A stretch of DNA of 64,000 bases from Microthyrium microscopicum (lineage: Eukaryota > Ascomycota > Dothideomycetes > Microthyriales > Microthyriaceae): the NCBI GenBank assembly GCA_010405405.1, contig MU004233.1, positions 1,439,122-1,503,121 on the forward strand, written 5' to 3'. A model generated the notes under the pieces. It ran no database searches, was not told the DNA's origin, and saw only the letters and a program-made list of their open reading frames with translations. The translations under genes and the position numbers were made by a program. Shown here piece after piece: positions 33,236-44,717 of this stretch. Position 1 is the first letter of the stretch, and the number at the start of each line of letters is the position of its first letter.

Positions 33236-33691
33236 GAACGGAAAGGCGACGAGTTTGGCTACGGGTTGGCGAACATTCGAAACGGGTTAGTCTACCAGCA
33301 GCGGAGCCCATAGATTTGGGCGATCCGAGTAGGTGGAATTGGACTTTCACTGTCATACTGAATCTCCTTTGTATAGTCTCATTTTTTGGTAGCGGTAGCA
33401 TAGCATTGGCATGGTTTTGGTACCAAATTCACAAGAGCTCAGTTCTGATTTTACTCTATTTTCTTCACAATGTCTGATGTTGCATCCTCTTAAAGGCTAT
33501 CGCCTTACGCTGGCAATATATTGTAAGCGCATTGGATGGCTTCCATTGCGTTGATGATATGATTTCATTCAGGTTAACAATACGAGTACATATATATACG
33601 CCATTCCCCAGCCTTGTAGATTGGCCAAAACGCCTGCCCGGAAAAATCACCGCTAATGCGCCCCTTTTGATTCCACAAATATGGAGTAGTC
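33236..33691. other. convergent 3' flanks of the Mo25 and TM9 genes
   Basis: No gene is seen. A tatatata run near 33590–33598 and AT-rich sequence are consistent with 3'UTR and polyadenylation signals for the two convergent genes. Confidence 0.5.
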
Positions 33692-35746
33692 TCAATCAAC
33701 CTTGATTGAATCATAAATTTTCAGTACAAATAGCCAACTCGCCAAGAAACCGATCGTGCCTGGAAATTTATCAGTCAAATATCCTGTCGCATTTTAAAGC
33801 AACTTACCAGTCAAGACGAATACTAATACACTCATCAGCGCGCTATATCCCAAATATAGTACACCACTCGTCCAGCTTGCAAAGCTTAGACTACGCACCC
33901 AGTGGAAAAGTGCATATACGAAGACGTAGGCGCCTGTTGCGCCTGCACTGTAAAAGGCTCGCCAATGCCTGAGATATATTAGTATGAGCGATAGGAAAAG
34001 GGAAGGATAGACTTACCAGTTGTAGTTCTCAGCGCACAGCATAAAATACACCATAAGTACTGTCACTGCTGCGCACATCATGACCATCAACCCGAAGCAT
34101 AGAAACAAGAAACCAAACATGTAGTAGAAACGTCCGCTCCACAGACTGCTTAGGATGAAGCTAAGCTCCACGGAAATGGCAGTGAAAGGTAGTACACCAG
34201 CGACTAGTATTGCGGGTATTGGCTTCATCCAGCCTATTGGAGGTGGTATCTGGCGCGGTATAGCATTTGTGCGAGTTGGCGCGCGAATAGCTTCTGATCG
34301 GAATCCTAACCAGCTGCCCGCCAGCGATAGAGGAAGTGAAATCACGAACCAGATGAGTACTAGCACAAGCATAGTCCCAAAAGGTACAGCACCTGACGCT
34401 CCACGCGCCCAGACAAAGAGATTGAGGAAGAAGAATACCGCAAAGACGAACAATGGCAAACACATGGGCGTGTACATGAACAGTCTGCGCCATCCCTCGC
34501 CGTTCAAGAACTTGTAAACACGGGCGCTGACATATCCATTGGCAAACCCGAAAACGGTATAAAACAATATCATGACTGTTCCCAGACTGCCACGATTCGA
34601 GGGGCTCAAAAAGCCAAATAGCGCAAAAGCGATCGTGAATCCCGTCATAAGGAACAACTGTACGCCATTGCCGACCAACACCGCCAGCGGAAGCGGGTAC
34701 CGTGGTGGTCTAAAAACATCCGCGTGCACCAGTTTCCAGCCGCTGTCTTCTGCGAGCCCATCGTCGTCGTGGATGCCGGTGCCGGCGTAGTCTTCGAGCG
34801 CGATATCTTGGTCCAAGCGGTTGTAGCGCGCGATATCTTTGCGGAGGGTGCGTAGAAGGATGGTGGAAACCATGCCGACGAGCAGGCAGACTATCACCGC
34901 AGAATTGATGAGCCAGAACCAGTGGATCTTTGGATCATAGACATGTAGGTATTTGTCCCAGCGGGTGGCGAACGGCGTGTCAGAGCGTTCCCAGACTACG
35001 CTGTAGGTCCAGGCGACTTTGGTATCTTGGTCCTCGGAAAGTTGGAGGGCTGGGCTGTCTTGTGAGCCGCATGATGCTTGCGTGCCGGTGACGACGGTGT
35101 CAGCGCGGGAGTAGGGAGCTACGCGGAAGCCGACGACTCGGTATTCGTTGCTCGCAGCCTCGTGGTACTCGACGTGGATCTCGTAGTGGTTATGAAGAAT
35201 TGGTTTACCAGTGTCCGTGTTGATCTGGCCGAGAGGGAACCCCGGAAGGGTGAAGATGTCGCCGGTTGCCATATCTTCATTTTGCATGCCTGCTGGCAGT
35301 CCGTCTACAAGCCAATTATATATGTAATTCATCAATATTCGTTGATTTACAACAGTTGAATCGGCCGGTGGGAATGTGACAGGTTCTGCTTCGGCACATA
35401 CTGCGGCGCATTGGACATTTTGTCGCATGCGCAATGCGAAGGGAGATGTAAATATTCGGTCGCCGAAAAGGATACTGCCGAGCGATTCAGCTACTTGCTT
35501 AGGGCCATCGCTTGGCTGACAGAAATGGAATTCGGAACTGTAATAATCGAAGGAATATACGGATTGGACGTTGGGATTGTTGTCGGTTTCCGAAGGCGTG
35601 AGATGGTTTACGTATAAGGGGACGACGTCACCGTCGGTATAGGAGGTAGGCGACACGCCGGGAAGATAGAAAGCATTTGATGATGTAGAGAGGAGCAGTA
35701 AAAAGTTTAGAGCGCTTAGAGCACTAAATCGCGGCCGTGGTAGCAT
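33692..35746 (-). CDS. TM9 superfamily (nonaspanin, EMP70) endosomal/Golgi membrane protein
   Basis: Three exons, 35746–34017, 33968–33808 and 33759–33692, give 652 residues; both introns are 48 bp. The protein has a signal peptide (MLPRPRFSALSALNFLLLLS, ending near SSNAF) and a 270-residue lumenal domain with the EMP70 features VPLYVNHLTP, YYSSEFHFC and LGSILFGDRI. Nine membrane spans follow, the first IHWFWLINSAVIVCLLVGM; family blocks include DVFRPPRYPLPLAVLVGNGV and GWMKPIPAILVAGVLPF. It ends IYDSIKVD, and the final KVD fits the K-x-D/E COPI-binding motif that keeps TM9 proteins in the Golgi. Family members sort membrane proteins with glycine-rich spans and affect adhesion and copper or nitrogen responses. 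Confidence 0.96.
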
Positions 35747-36292
35747 CGTGAGATGTGTGGTTTGCGAGGAGAAGTGTAGCCTGGAAAGGAAAGGTGGCAG
35801 CTAAGGGGAGCTCATCTCAGGAGAAAATCGCTAGGCTCTGCGGTGAATGGAGGGAGAGTTACGGCAAGTATTGAACTGCTGAAGATATCTGGAGCGTCAA
35901 GTCAAAGCAGTACAGCAAATATGCGTTGGTGATAGATGCAGGTCAGAACCAAAGTGGTTGTCTTTTCTGTTCAAGGTCCAGCTTTAGAGCTGCAGGGGTC
36001 GGCGTTTGTGCAGGCATTGGGCCAAGTTGGCTGGTCACTGGTTAGCCCTGCCTCAGATCAAAATCCGTTCAGATCATCATCATATTCTTTGTTTAATGTT
36101 CTTTGTCTTTTTATACCTGCAAATAAGGAGTCAAATGGTTATTGAGAAAACCATTTTTCATTGTTTAAATCAGCCAAAACTAGAGTTGCAAATTCAAAGA
36201 ACCAATCATTATGCAAGTTCCATATGTACAAGCACTAAGTCCTGAACTCCAAAGCTACCGAGTGAAAACATAGCAATAGACTCCGACATAAA
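35747..36292. other. TM9 promoter and antizyme 3' flank
   Basis: No gene is seen. Short frames at 35936–36245 lack support. Confidence 0.5.
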
Positions 36293-37247
36293 TTATACTT
36301 CCATGGATAGGAATATCCAGCGTTCGCTGATCATATCATCATGATCTGTCCAGTCTGCCAATGTCGAAAGTTCGAAGCCAGCCCATCCAAAGTCATGTAT
36401 CATCGCTTTGGATTCGCCTTCCAAATATCGATCCAAGCAAATGACTGCCTCAGAGCAATCGATTCCAGCAACATCACAAAGTTCAAGGAGGGCCATGAGA
36501 CTGTGCAAGATTAGTTCACGTGTGTCTCCATTTTCGCTGTCAGAACTTACCCAGGCTTCAAATCAGTCCCAAAAGCATGCCGATCAAAGAAGACAAACAA
36601 GCCCTTTGTTCCATTCTTGTCGGCAATGAACCCACGAAATCTTGCTCCACTAACATAGTCCCAGAGCTCAAAGAAGCTGCTAACACAGCCTCTCGAAGAC
36701 ATCGCGGGTGATAGCATGTAGGAGTCGTTCGAATCCATCGAGCCATTAGAGCCATCTAATTGCATAGCTGGCAAGTAGGCGCCGCCGCCCATCTTGCCAT
36801 CTGTTTGCGCATCCAACACAAGTGAGTCGTGCAAAGCCGCCCGCCCCTCACCAAGAAAGGCAGCTTTCAGAGTCTCACAGCAGAATCTCTCACATTCGCT
36901 TCGGATGTAATGCGCGGCCGCCCCTAGGCGCGTGGAACTGACGGCGTACGCGGCCAGAGGGGGGCTTTCGGGTGGTCCATGGTCGTTTCCCTACAAAAGA
37001 GCTGGTCAGTATGGAGGGGCATAGGATGAGATGATGAAAAGGTCTTTACGAGGGTAGACTTACGACCTCAGGAATACCACTCGGGCCCGCCAGCGCCGGT
37101 AGTGGAGTAATGGAAGCTGGATAGAGCCATAGAAGAAGCGTTGACAACGTAGCAGCTGGCACGGAGGCTGGTTGTAGTATTATACCCATTCTCGTGGGCA
37201 TAATTATTATTACTACTACTTCTGGAATGGGATTTGGTTATCGCCAT
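36293..37247 (-). CDS. ornithine decarboxylase antizyme, made by +1 programmed frameshifting
   Basis: Exons are 37247–37064, 36990–36551 and 36500–36293. The first frame (MAITKSHSRSSSNNN…) stops after 59 residues at TCC-TGA (37073–37068). Reading on after skipping one base gives GAG GTC. The intron follows directly, and then a 216-codon frame continues unbroken to 36293, for 276 residues in total. The C-terminal half has the fungal antizyme features: FRGFIADKNGTKGLFVFFDR, DLKPGLMALLELCDVAGI, SEAVICLDR and GWAGFELSTLADW, ending ISERWIFLSMEV. Antizyme binds ornithine decarboxylase, inhibits it and delivers it to the proteasome without ubiquitin. Polyamines stimulate the frameshift, so this is a translational feedback sensor. 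The start is the first ATG in frame; the frame is open further upstream to 37445 without ATG, so a longer 5' exon is possible. Confidence 0.92.
37068..37073 (-). promoter_or_regulatory. +1 ribosomal frameshift site TCC-TGA of antizyme
   Basis: The minus strand reads TAT TCC TGA GGT CGT. TCC-TGA is the canonical antizyme shift site: the ribosome pauses at the UGA stop and slips +1 so that GAG is read next. The splice donor lies four bases after the TGA, so the sequence downstream of the site in mRNA comes from exon 2 (GGAAACGACC…). No frameshifting would yield only the 59-residue product. Confidence 0.88.
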
Positions 37248-37778
37248 TGCTTGGAAGAGCCAGGGTTGCTGTGGATTCTGGTATGCGGGGGTTGGTGGTT
37301 TTGGATTGGAGGCGGTGGATGCTTCGGCTGAAGCAGAAATTGGTGAGCTGGCTTTGGGTTTATGTTTTTCAGAGATTTGTAGACTGGTTAAAGGCAGACT
37401 TGGAATCAGACGACAGACTGGATGATTTCCAGACCGACGTTGCAAACGAAGTTGTGATTGTTGGGAAACTGTGGGGAAGATTGGAGGATGAAGTGGCCAA
37501 AGGATGGCAAAGGGTCCACCAAGCCACTAACTGCCTTTGGAAGGTCGAGCCGACCACCACCACAACGACCTTCCCAAAGAGGTAATGCAATATTTCCTAA
37601 TTAGGACTTCTTACAAACACGTACACTGCCGTCGTTTTCGCGCTCACCACGCTATAATTACTAGCAAATACCTGTTCAAGCCAGTATACTAAGGCTCGAT
37701 AACTCAGCTGAGGACACAGTTGGTTGTAAGTTAGGTATTTCTGCCTCGAGTACAATCTGCAATACGTTATATGCAGCT
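37248..37778. other. antizyme leader/promoter and 3' flank of the NLR-like gene
   Basis: No separate gene is seen. The antizyme first frame remains open from 37247 up to 37445 but without ATG, so part of this may be 5'UTR. Overlapping plus-strand frames are shadows. Confidence 0.45.
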
Positions 37779-40700
37779 TTATACAAGGGGTGAAGATAGT
37801 GCTGCCAAGGACGGTCTACCTGGCACCTCCATCTCCATCGCCATCCTCGCCAAATCAGTAGGTCTTCTTTGAAGAGCAAACATCTTTGGCTGGCGGTCCA
37901 TGCCCGACAACATCTCCAAGGACCCCTCATGATCCCCAACATGGCCTTGCTCTCCCACTGAATCCTGGCCTGCATTAGAGACCAAGGTATCAGTCGACGC
38001 ATGTGGCCGATAATGAGCTGGTAGAATATCCAGTGACTTCATAGACAACGATGCTCCAAGAAGTTCTAGATCCAGAGATTTGATTACGCTATTGCGTAAC
38101 TCGCTGAGTGATTCGAGCTTTCTTGTTTCTGGTGCATCCACTCCTAATAGTTCGCGACATCTGTTTTCAGCCCATGATATCATATCGCCTAGTATTCGCA
38201 TGCCTGTTTCAGAGTGGTTTCCAGACTTTTTGAGTTCAAGCATTATTCGAATCTTTGATTCCACAGCCTTAAATGCGATACCGAAGCGATCTTTGTGCTT
38301 CTCCTTGAAGAGCTCAAACAACGATTTGTAGAGCTCCTGGTAGTGTGTAGCTGCTGCAAAATCACCGAGCCTGAGTGAAGTCAAGCTTCGGTGTAGAAAG
38401 AATGCATATATTGACCAGTTCCCTTGAACGATAATTGGCTCGCCCATTGGCCTATCTACTGGGTCTTCGTCTTCGTCTTCAGCTTCATCCCAGGTTGCCA
38501 GATGATGACGTTGAGGTGTGTCTTTCTTCTTCAACCTGTTGCATACCTCCTGGGCCAAGGAAGCATACGTGTGCTTGCTGTCGAGAGGAGGCTCAGTGAT
38601 CTCCTCTAACCCAGTTCCAAAACAGTTCAGCAGATCAAGCATGATGCTAGTGGATGTCTCTACCATTTCAATATCGTCTATTGAATGACGGAAAACCAGT
38701 CGATTATTCAACTCCAGCGCGTTGGGATTTTCCAGTTGCGAGATAACTCGTTCAGCTTCCCTAGGATCTCGCAGTCCAACGTTTATCAAGTTCGCGAGAT
38801 CCCTAACCCAGGCGCGCTTATTGGCGACGGTCATCACATCACGATCTTTGACCATGTCGACAATCTTTCGAGTCAATTCGACTGCTTCAGTGAAGCGCTT
38901 TTGGGCTACCAGAATTTGGCGGAGACAAGTGAGCATTTCAATGTCAAAGTTGCGCACTGTGATGTCTTTCGTTGCATTGATGCACTCTTTAATCGACTTC
39001 TCTGCCAGGTCAAGATCGCCTTTCTTCAGAAGTAGTTCGCAATACCAGTATTTCCATTCCCAATAAGTCCAGTGTTCCGGATTCTTCCTGCTCTCGCAAA
39101 TACGTAGACCTTGGAGATGTGTCTCGATAGCTTCTTCAATTTTCGATTGCTTCATCAACGAATTGCGCAGTTGGCCCAGCATATACAAATCGCTGTCTTC
39201 TCTGGGCGGATAGTCTCTGGTGTTTTTGATACACTCACGAATCAGGTCCTCAGCTTCCACATACTTGCCCTGGTCTTGAAGCAGCTCAGCAAGCTCTTGT
39301 TGTGTGGCAAAGTATGTAAAGTTCTCTTTTCCAAGCTCCTTTTCGACCAGATAGAGAAGCTCAGTGACCATGTTGCCTTTTTGACCAACATGATCTGTCA
39401 TTGAATTTGCGAGAATCCACATCCGCCAGTTCCACTTCGTACTGCCTTGCTTCACATCCTTACTCTTAGTACCAGCTTTGCAAACACGCTCGAGAATTTT
39501 CGCAGACTCCTCGAGTGTCTCTGGCTCATCCAGCTCCCAAAGACTGATCGCAAGTTCAAGAGCATATTGCTCCCATAAGGAATTCGCCTCCTCCCACATA
39601 CTCCACTCTGTATCATCATCGTCATCCCTCTCTTCAAGATCAGTTGGTTTTCGTCCGGCTCTCTCCTCTTCAGCCATCATAGCCTCAAGCTTATTGTAAC
39701 ATTCGCGTGTTACTCTCGCAACTTCTTCATATTTGTACGTGTCCACTCCCATAGATATACCCACCAACAGCACCTCCAGATACTCTAGGCTTTCTGAACC
39801 ATACTTTTCCGCAAAGTGCTTCTCCAAACTCTGACCACGCTCAAAAGCGCCGAGATGATTCCCGACAAACGCCATATCGTTCAATATCCGCTCTGCCACC
39901 CACCCATGTATCCTTGACTTTAGCACGCCCGGCCTTGCATCACAGACTCGGAGCAGCCATTCATATATCACCAGCGCTCGATCAAAGAGATTCGCATCAG
40001 TCAAAAACAATCCGAGACATAGTTCCGCGCACGCCACGTCCTTGTCAATATTGGGCATGAGAGTTGGCGCCGGTGGTAGGGCGTCTGTATCATCGCCCAT
40101 GTAGCCAATCAGACGGCGCTCATATTGTGATAGGTGCTGGAGGAAGGCGTTTTTGCGAGCAACGGGGATACGGAAAGTGAGTCCAAGAAGCCAGGTAGTA
40201 ACGTGGTATTCTGCGCAGTTCTGAGCCATGATCGCGCTGAATGTGCGGAAGGCTGTTTGGCGAGCGGTGGGATCTGTGGGGCGGAGACGGAGCCAGTCGC
40301 TCACGAGAGGATGGAGGGCAAGTTGGAGATTGCCTTGTGTGGAGGTTTTGCTGCTGTTCGCAGACTTGAGCTTTGGCTTGGTAGCTGTGGTGTTGGGAGT
40401 TGAGGAATCGTCCGAGGTCGTTGTGCGTGAGAAGCCGGTGATCAGGGAGAGTTTGCGGAGACGCATGGCCCAGTCGCGAAATTTCTTGCTGCTCCAGGTA
40501 CCGGAGGAGTCTTGGAAGAGCGTGAACCATGGAGGGTGGAGGGTGGGATCTGGGTTTCGGAGGAGGTATATGCGGAAGAGATCTTCTGGTATGCTTTCAG
40601 GGTGGAAGAAACCTAGCACACTGAGGAATTCGACAATCTTCTTGCCATCATCTGTTTCTAGCGGTAGTCGTGACAATGACAACTCCCATGTGGAAAATAC

Positions 40701-41951
40701 GGATTTGGCGTGCTCTCGTTGACTCTCTTTGGCTAGATCTAGATATTCCCACACAGCTGGTGTACTTTCCAATATATCAGTGGTTTCTTGTTCGAAGAAC
40801 TCGAGAAACTCATCAAGACCGATTTCTCCGTCGCTGTCGTGTATGTAAGCACCAGCTTGATCGATAGCTAGAGGTAAATATCCGAGCCTTCTGATGATGT
40901 CTTTGCCATTTGATAGATTATCTGGGGTTTCTTCCACTCCAGTTACATCGAACAGAAGATCTAAACCTTCGATTTCCAGCATACCATCAACCTTGATCTG
41001 TTTACCCAGTCGCCATGTATCTGGATCCCGGGTAGTGAACAATATTCGTCCTTGATCTGCAGCAGGGAAATACTCATGAACATTGCGGAATTGCTCAGGC
41101 TCGTCGTAATTGTCAAACACGAGTAGAAAAGACTCGCTCCAACTCTCCAAGACGCGCTTAACAAATTGTGCTCTTGCCTCATTGTCGATGAGGATCTGGC
41201 CTGGCTCTTTGAAAAGCTCCGCCAAATTGGCGAGGCTTTTGACCAACGAGCTTTCGGACGTGGCGTTTAACCACATCACTGCCTTGTATCTCTCCCGTCT
41301 CCAAGCACGATGGCAGTATTCAAGCGCGGTTTGTGTCTTTCCCTGACCGCCCATGCCCTGAAGAACAATAACTGGCGCCGTATGACCGGTGGCAGGCTCG
41401 TCCATAGAGGCGGAGAGCTCATTCAGCAAAGCCTCGCGCCCGACAAAGTGCGATACTTTCTTGTAGGGTATTCGGAATAGTTTACGCCCTTCAAGATGCC
41501 GGCCAGTACCTCCACTAGACGTCAAAGCTGCCACACTCATCCGCGCAGTCAAGTAGCCAGTAAGATAGATGACATCGCTCTGCAATTCTTCGCTAAGCTT
41601 CTCGACTTTTCGATCCTTGCCCAAGCTACGCACCGCAGCGACGAGTTTGGTGGTCGTGCTATCATCATCCTTGGGGAGATATTTGTCGATGATTTCATCT
41701 AAACTTTCCATGCGTCGTTTGAGACCAATGAGAAAATTCGAAAGCTCGGTGGCCGCATCGCTGTCGTTCTGCAGCCGGACCAGTGACTTGATGACCAGAT
41801 CCAGTCGATCGCCGGCATCTCGAAGCGTTGATGGAAGTTCGACTTGAGCGCTGGTGAAGAGACGAATGCGATGTCCGATTTTAAAGCCTATTTCAATCAG
41901 CTGTGCAAAGGAGCTTGCTATGCCCACAGCCGTTATGGGATCCAACACCAT
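37779..41951 (-). CDS. NLR-like STAND protein with NB-ARC and TPR repeats
   Basis: A single intact exon of 1390 residues starts at ATG 41951. An N-terminal helical domain (about residues 1–145, MVLDPITAVGIASSFAQLIE…) resembles the effector-type domains that precede NTPase modules in fungal STAND proteins. The NB-ARC module follows: P-loop GMGGQGKT at about 199–206, Walker B FLLVFDNYDEPE at about 275–286, RILFTTRD near 302 and the GLPLA-like LGYLPLAIDQAGAYI near 355–370. From about residue 640 the protein is made of TPR-like helical pairs (for example QQELAELLQDQGKYVEAEDL and LLLKKGDLDLAEKSIKE). Such proteins act as signal-sensing switches in fungal self/non-self recognition or immunity. A Lys/Thr/Ser-rich low-complexity linker lies near 525–550. 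The frame is fully open, with no sign of decay. Confidence 0.92.
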   Translation of the reverse strand: MVLDPITAVGIASSFAQLIEIGFKIGHRIRLFTSAQVELPSTLRDAGDRLDLVIKSLVRLQNDSDAATELSNFLIGLKRRMESLDEIIDKYLPKDDDSTTTKLVAAVRSLGKDRKVEKLSEELQSDVIYLTGYLTARMSVAALTSSGGTGRHLEGRKLFRIPYKKVSHFVGREALLNELSASMDEPATGHTAPVIVLQGMGGQGKTQTALEYCHRAWRRERYKAVMWLNATSESSLVKSLANLAELFKEPGQILIDNEARAQFVKRVLESWSESFLLVFDNYDEPEQFRNVHEYFPAADQGRILFTTRDPDTWRLGKQIKVDGMLEIEGLDLLFDVTGVEETPDNLSNGKDIIRRLGYLPLAIDQAGAYIHDSDGEIGLDEFLEFFEQETTDILESTPAVWEYLDLAKESQREHAKSVFSTWELSLSRLPLETDDGKKIVEFLSVLGFFHPESIPEDLFRIYLLRNPDPTLHPPWFTLFQDSSGTWSSKKFRDWAMRLRKLSLITGFSRTTTSDDSSTPNTTATKPKLKSANSSKTSTQGNLQLALHPLVSDWLRLRPTDPTARQTAFRTFSAIMAQNCAEYHVTTWLLGLTFRIPVARKNAFLQHLSQYERRLIGYMGDDTDALPPAPTLMPNIDKDVACAELCLGLFLTDANLFDRALVIYEWLLRVCDARPGVLKSRIHGWVAERILNDMAFVGNHLGAFERGQSLEKHFAEKYGSESLEYLEVLLVGISMGVDTYKYEEVARVTRECYNKLEAMMAEEERAGRKPTDLEERDDDDDTEWSMWEEANSLWEQYALELAISLWELDEPETLEESAKILERVCKAGTKSKDVKQGSTKWNWRMWILANSMTDHVGQKGNMVTELLYLVEKELGKENFTYFATQQELAELLQDQGKYVEAEDLIRECIKNTRDYPPREDSDLYMLGQLRNSLMKQSKIEEAIETHLQGLRICESRKNPEHWTYWEWKYWYCELLLKKGDLDLAEKSIKECINATKDITVRNFDIEMLTCLRQILVAQKRFTEAVELTRKIVDMVKDRDVMTVANKRAWVRDLANLINVGLRDPREAERVISQLENPNALELNNRLVFRHSIDDIEMVETSTSIMLDLLNCFGTGLEEITEPPLDSKHTYASLAQEVCNRLKKKDTPQRHHLATWDEAEDEDEDPVDRPMGEPIIVQGNWSIYAFFLHRSLTSLRLGDFAAATHYQELYKSLFELFKEKHKDRFGIAFKAVESKIRIMLELKKSGNHSETGMRILGDMISWAENRCRELLGVDAPETRKLESLSELRNSVIKSLDLELLGASLSMKSLDILPAHYRPHASTDTLVSNAGQDSVGEQGHVGDHEGSLEMLSGMDRQPKMFALQRRPTDLARMAMEMEVPGRPSLAALSSPLV

Positions 41952-43368
41952 TTTGGAGGCCGTTCACTGAATGATGCAGTCAGTACTCTGCTGCTCCTTG
42001 CAGGAAGCGTAGAGAGCCAGTCGATAAGCGATCGTATGCGCTCTGGTTTGTAATGAAGGTTCCTTGGGCCTTGTTAATATATGGCAGGTTATCAACGTAT
42101 CCATGCTCTTTTTAACATTTCGTTCCTGAACCCGTACTTTTCTTGCGCTTTGCAGGTTGAAGGTGATGTTGGGCGTTTGCTGTCGTTGACGTTCCCCAAA
42201 TCTGCTCCCTGAAAGTGGCGTTCTTTAGCACCAATCTATATTTATCCCATTCGTTCAACCAATAGTATTCCTTGCACATTTGATATGCATGCAAGCATTT
42301 GATGTGTAGAGATCGGAAGAAGATCAATATGTTCTTCATGATCATAAAATTTGATGTCTGATCTGTTTGAGAACTACTTTGATGGTAAATAAAGGTTGTC
42401 AAAAGTTTCTAGATGTTAGACCACAAAACTATAGGACGTAAAGTCTATCCGTGTTTCATATATTGTCTCGTTAGGCTTCCATCTCATGGAATATGTTTAG
42501 CTATATATGACTAGAAGTTATTCTCTTAGTAAACTATGGACAAGATTGAGCCATTCAAGTCTTCCTGAGGACCCCAGCCAGGGGATTAACGCGATAGTGA
42601 AGATACATCAAACTTCTAGATCCAATCAAAAAAAGCATGTAAAAACAGAAATCCATAATGTCACCAAAACACATCCATAAGACATGAAAGCTCATCACAA
42701 TTGAGGAAATACTTTATCCAATCCAGTACTTCAAAAAAAGAGAAACCAAGTTCTCCAAAGGGCAAAAAACTACTTTCCGCTACCCCTTCCAAAGGCAGCG
42801 TGCCAACAGTGAAATCATAGACACATACAACAAACCAGAAGCTCAGCTCCGGATGCACCGTCCGATATTCTTAAATGTGTTGGACCATAGGACAACTCAC
42901 CCCCCACATGTTGTGGGAGGTTGGTTAGAATTAAACGTGCGAGTAAAACGCGACCCATTTATCTGCTGCCAGGGATCGAACCTGGGACCTGCTCACCTCG
43001 CTCAGTGGGTGGCGACTGGGGAAGACCACTGGACTAGGGAGGGTTACTCATTCAGCAAATTGCACGGCTGAAATTTGCGGTGGGGCGTAGATATGGTGAA
43101 GGCTGGCATGACGTATGCTGTGGTGCTATTGCTCTGTGTCGGGTTTGGAGCGGGAGCGCGGTAGATGGGGAGCACCGCACCATAGAGGAGAGATCTTGAA
43201 GACATAAAGATGAAATAAGTAACAGAGGAGGGCTTGATGAGAAGGTGGATCAGAAGAAAGATGGTGATATGGTGATAGGGTCCCAAAGACACAGAATAGT
43301 AAGAAGTAATGAAAACCAAAAATAAAAATAAAACAATGGGGTATTTGAAGGTCGTAAAACATAAACAG
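41952..43368. other. promoter of the NLR-like gene and DIM1 3' flank
   Basis: No protein gene is supported. Part of 42,960–43,040 looks tRNA-like (separate entry). Short frames at 42112–42402 and 42661–42858 have no recognisable features. Confidence 0.45.
42962..43042 (-). ncRNA. tRNA-like sequence with A-box and B-box (Pol III type), probably degenerate
   Basis: On the minus strand there is an A-box-like TAGTCCAGTGG and, 43 bases later, a perfect B-box-like GGTTCGATCCC. The latter lies within a T-arm that pairs CCAGG with CCTGG around the loop TTCGATC. The spacing would fit a tRNA with a short intron or a long variable arm. However, the 7 bases before the A-box do not pair with the 7 bases after the T-arm, so a full cloverleaf does not close. 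It may be a tRNA pseudogene, a tRNA-derived SINE end, or an unusual Pol III gene. Confidence 0.4.
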
Positions 43369-44535
<1,167 letters not shown>

Positions 44536-44717
44536 GTTTGTTGGTGATAGTCCCAAGGTAGGATGTGTAAACGATCGAACTTTTTTTGGGAGAGGGGAAG
44601 TTAAAGATGAGTGGGCGGTGATAACCGCAACGTGGCTAGCTAAATCCGGCGGTAGTGACAAGGATCATCAACCACGTTTAGCGCGCTTTTGAGCCTCCTG
44701 AATATCTCGAAACTCAA
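44536..44717. promoter_or_regulatory. bidirectional promoter of DIM1 and APN1
   Basis: The two divergent genes are separated by only 182 bp, so their core promoters must overlap. No clear TATA box is seen. Confidence 0.6.
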
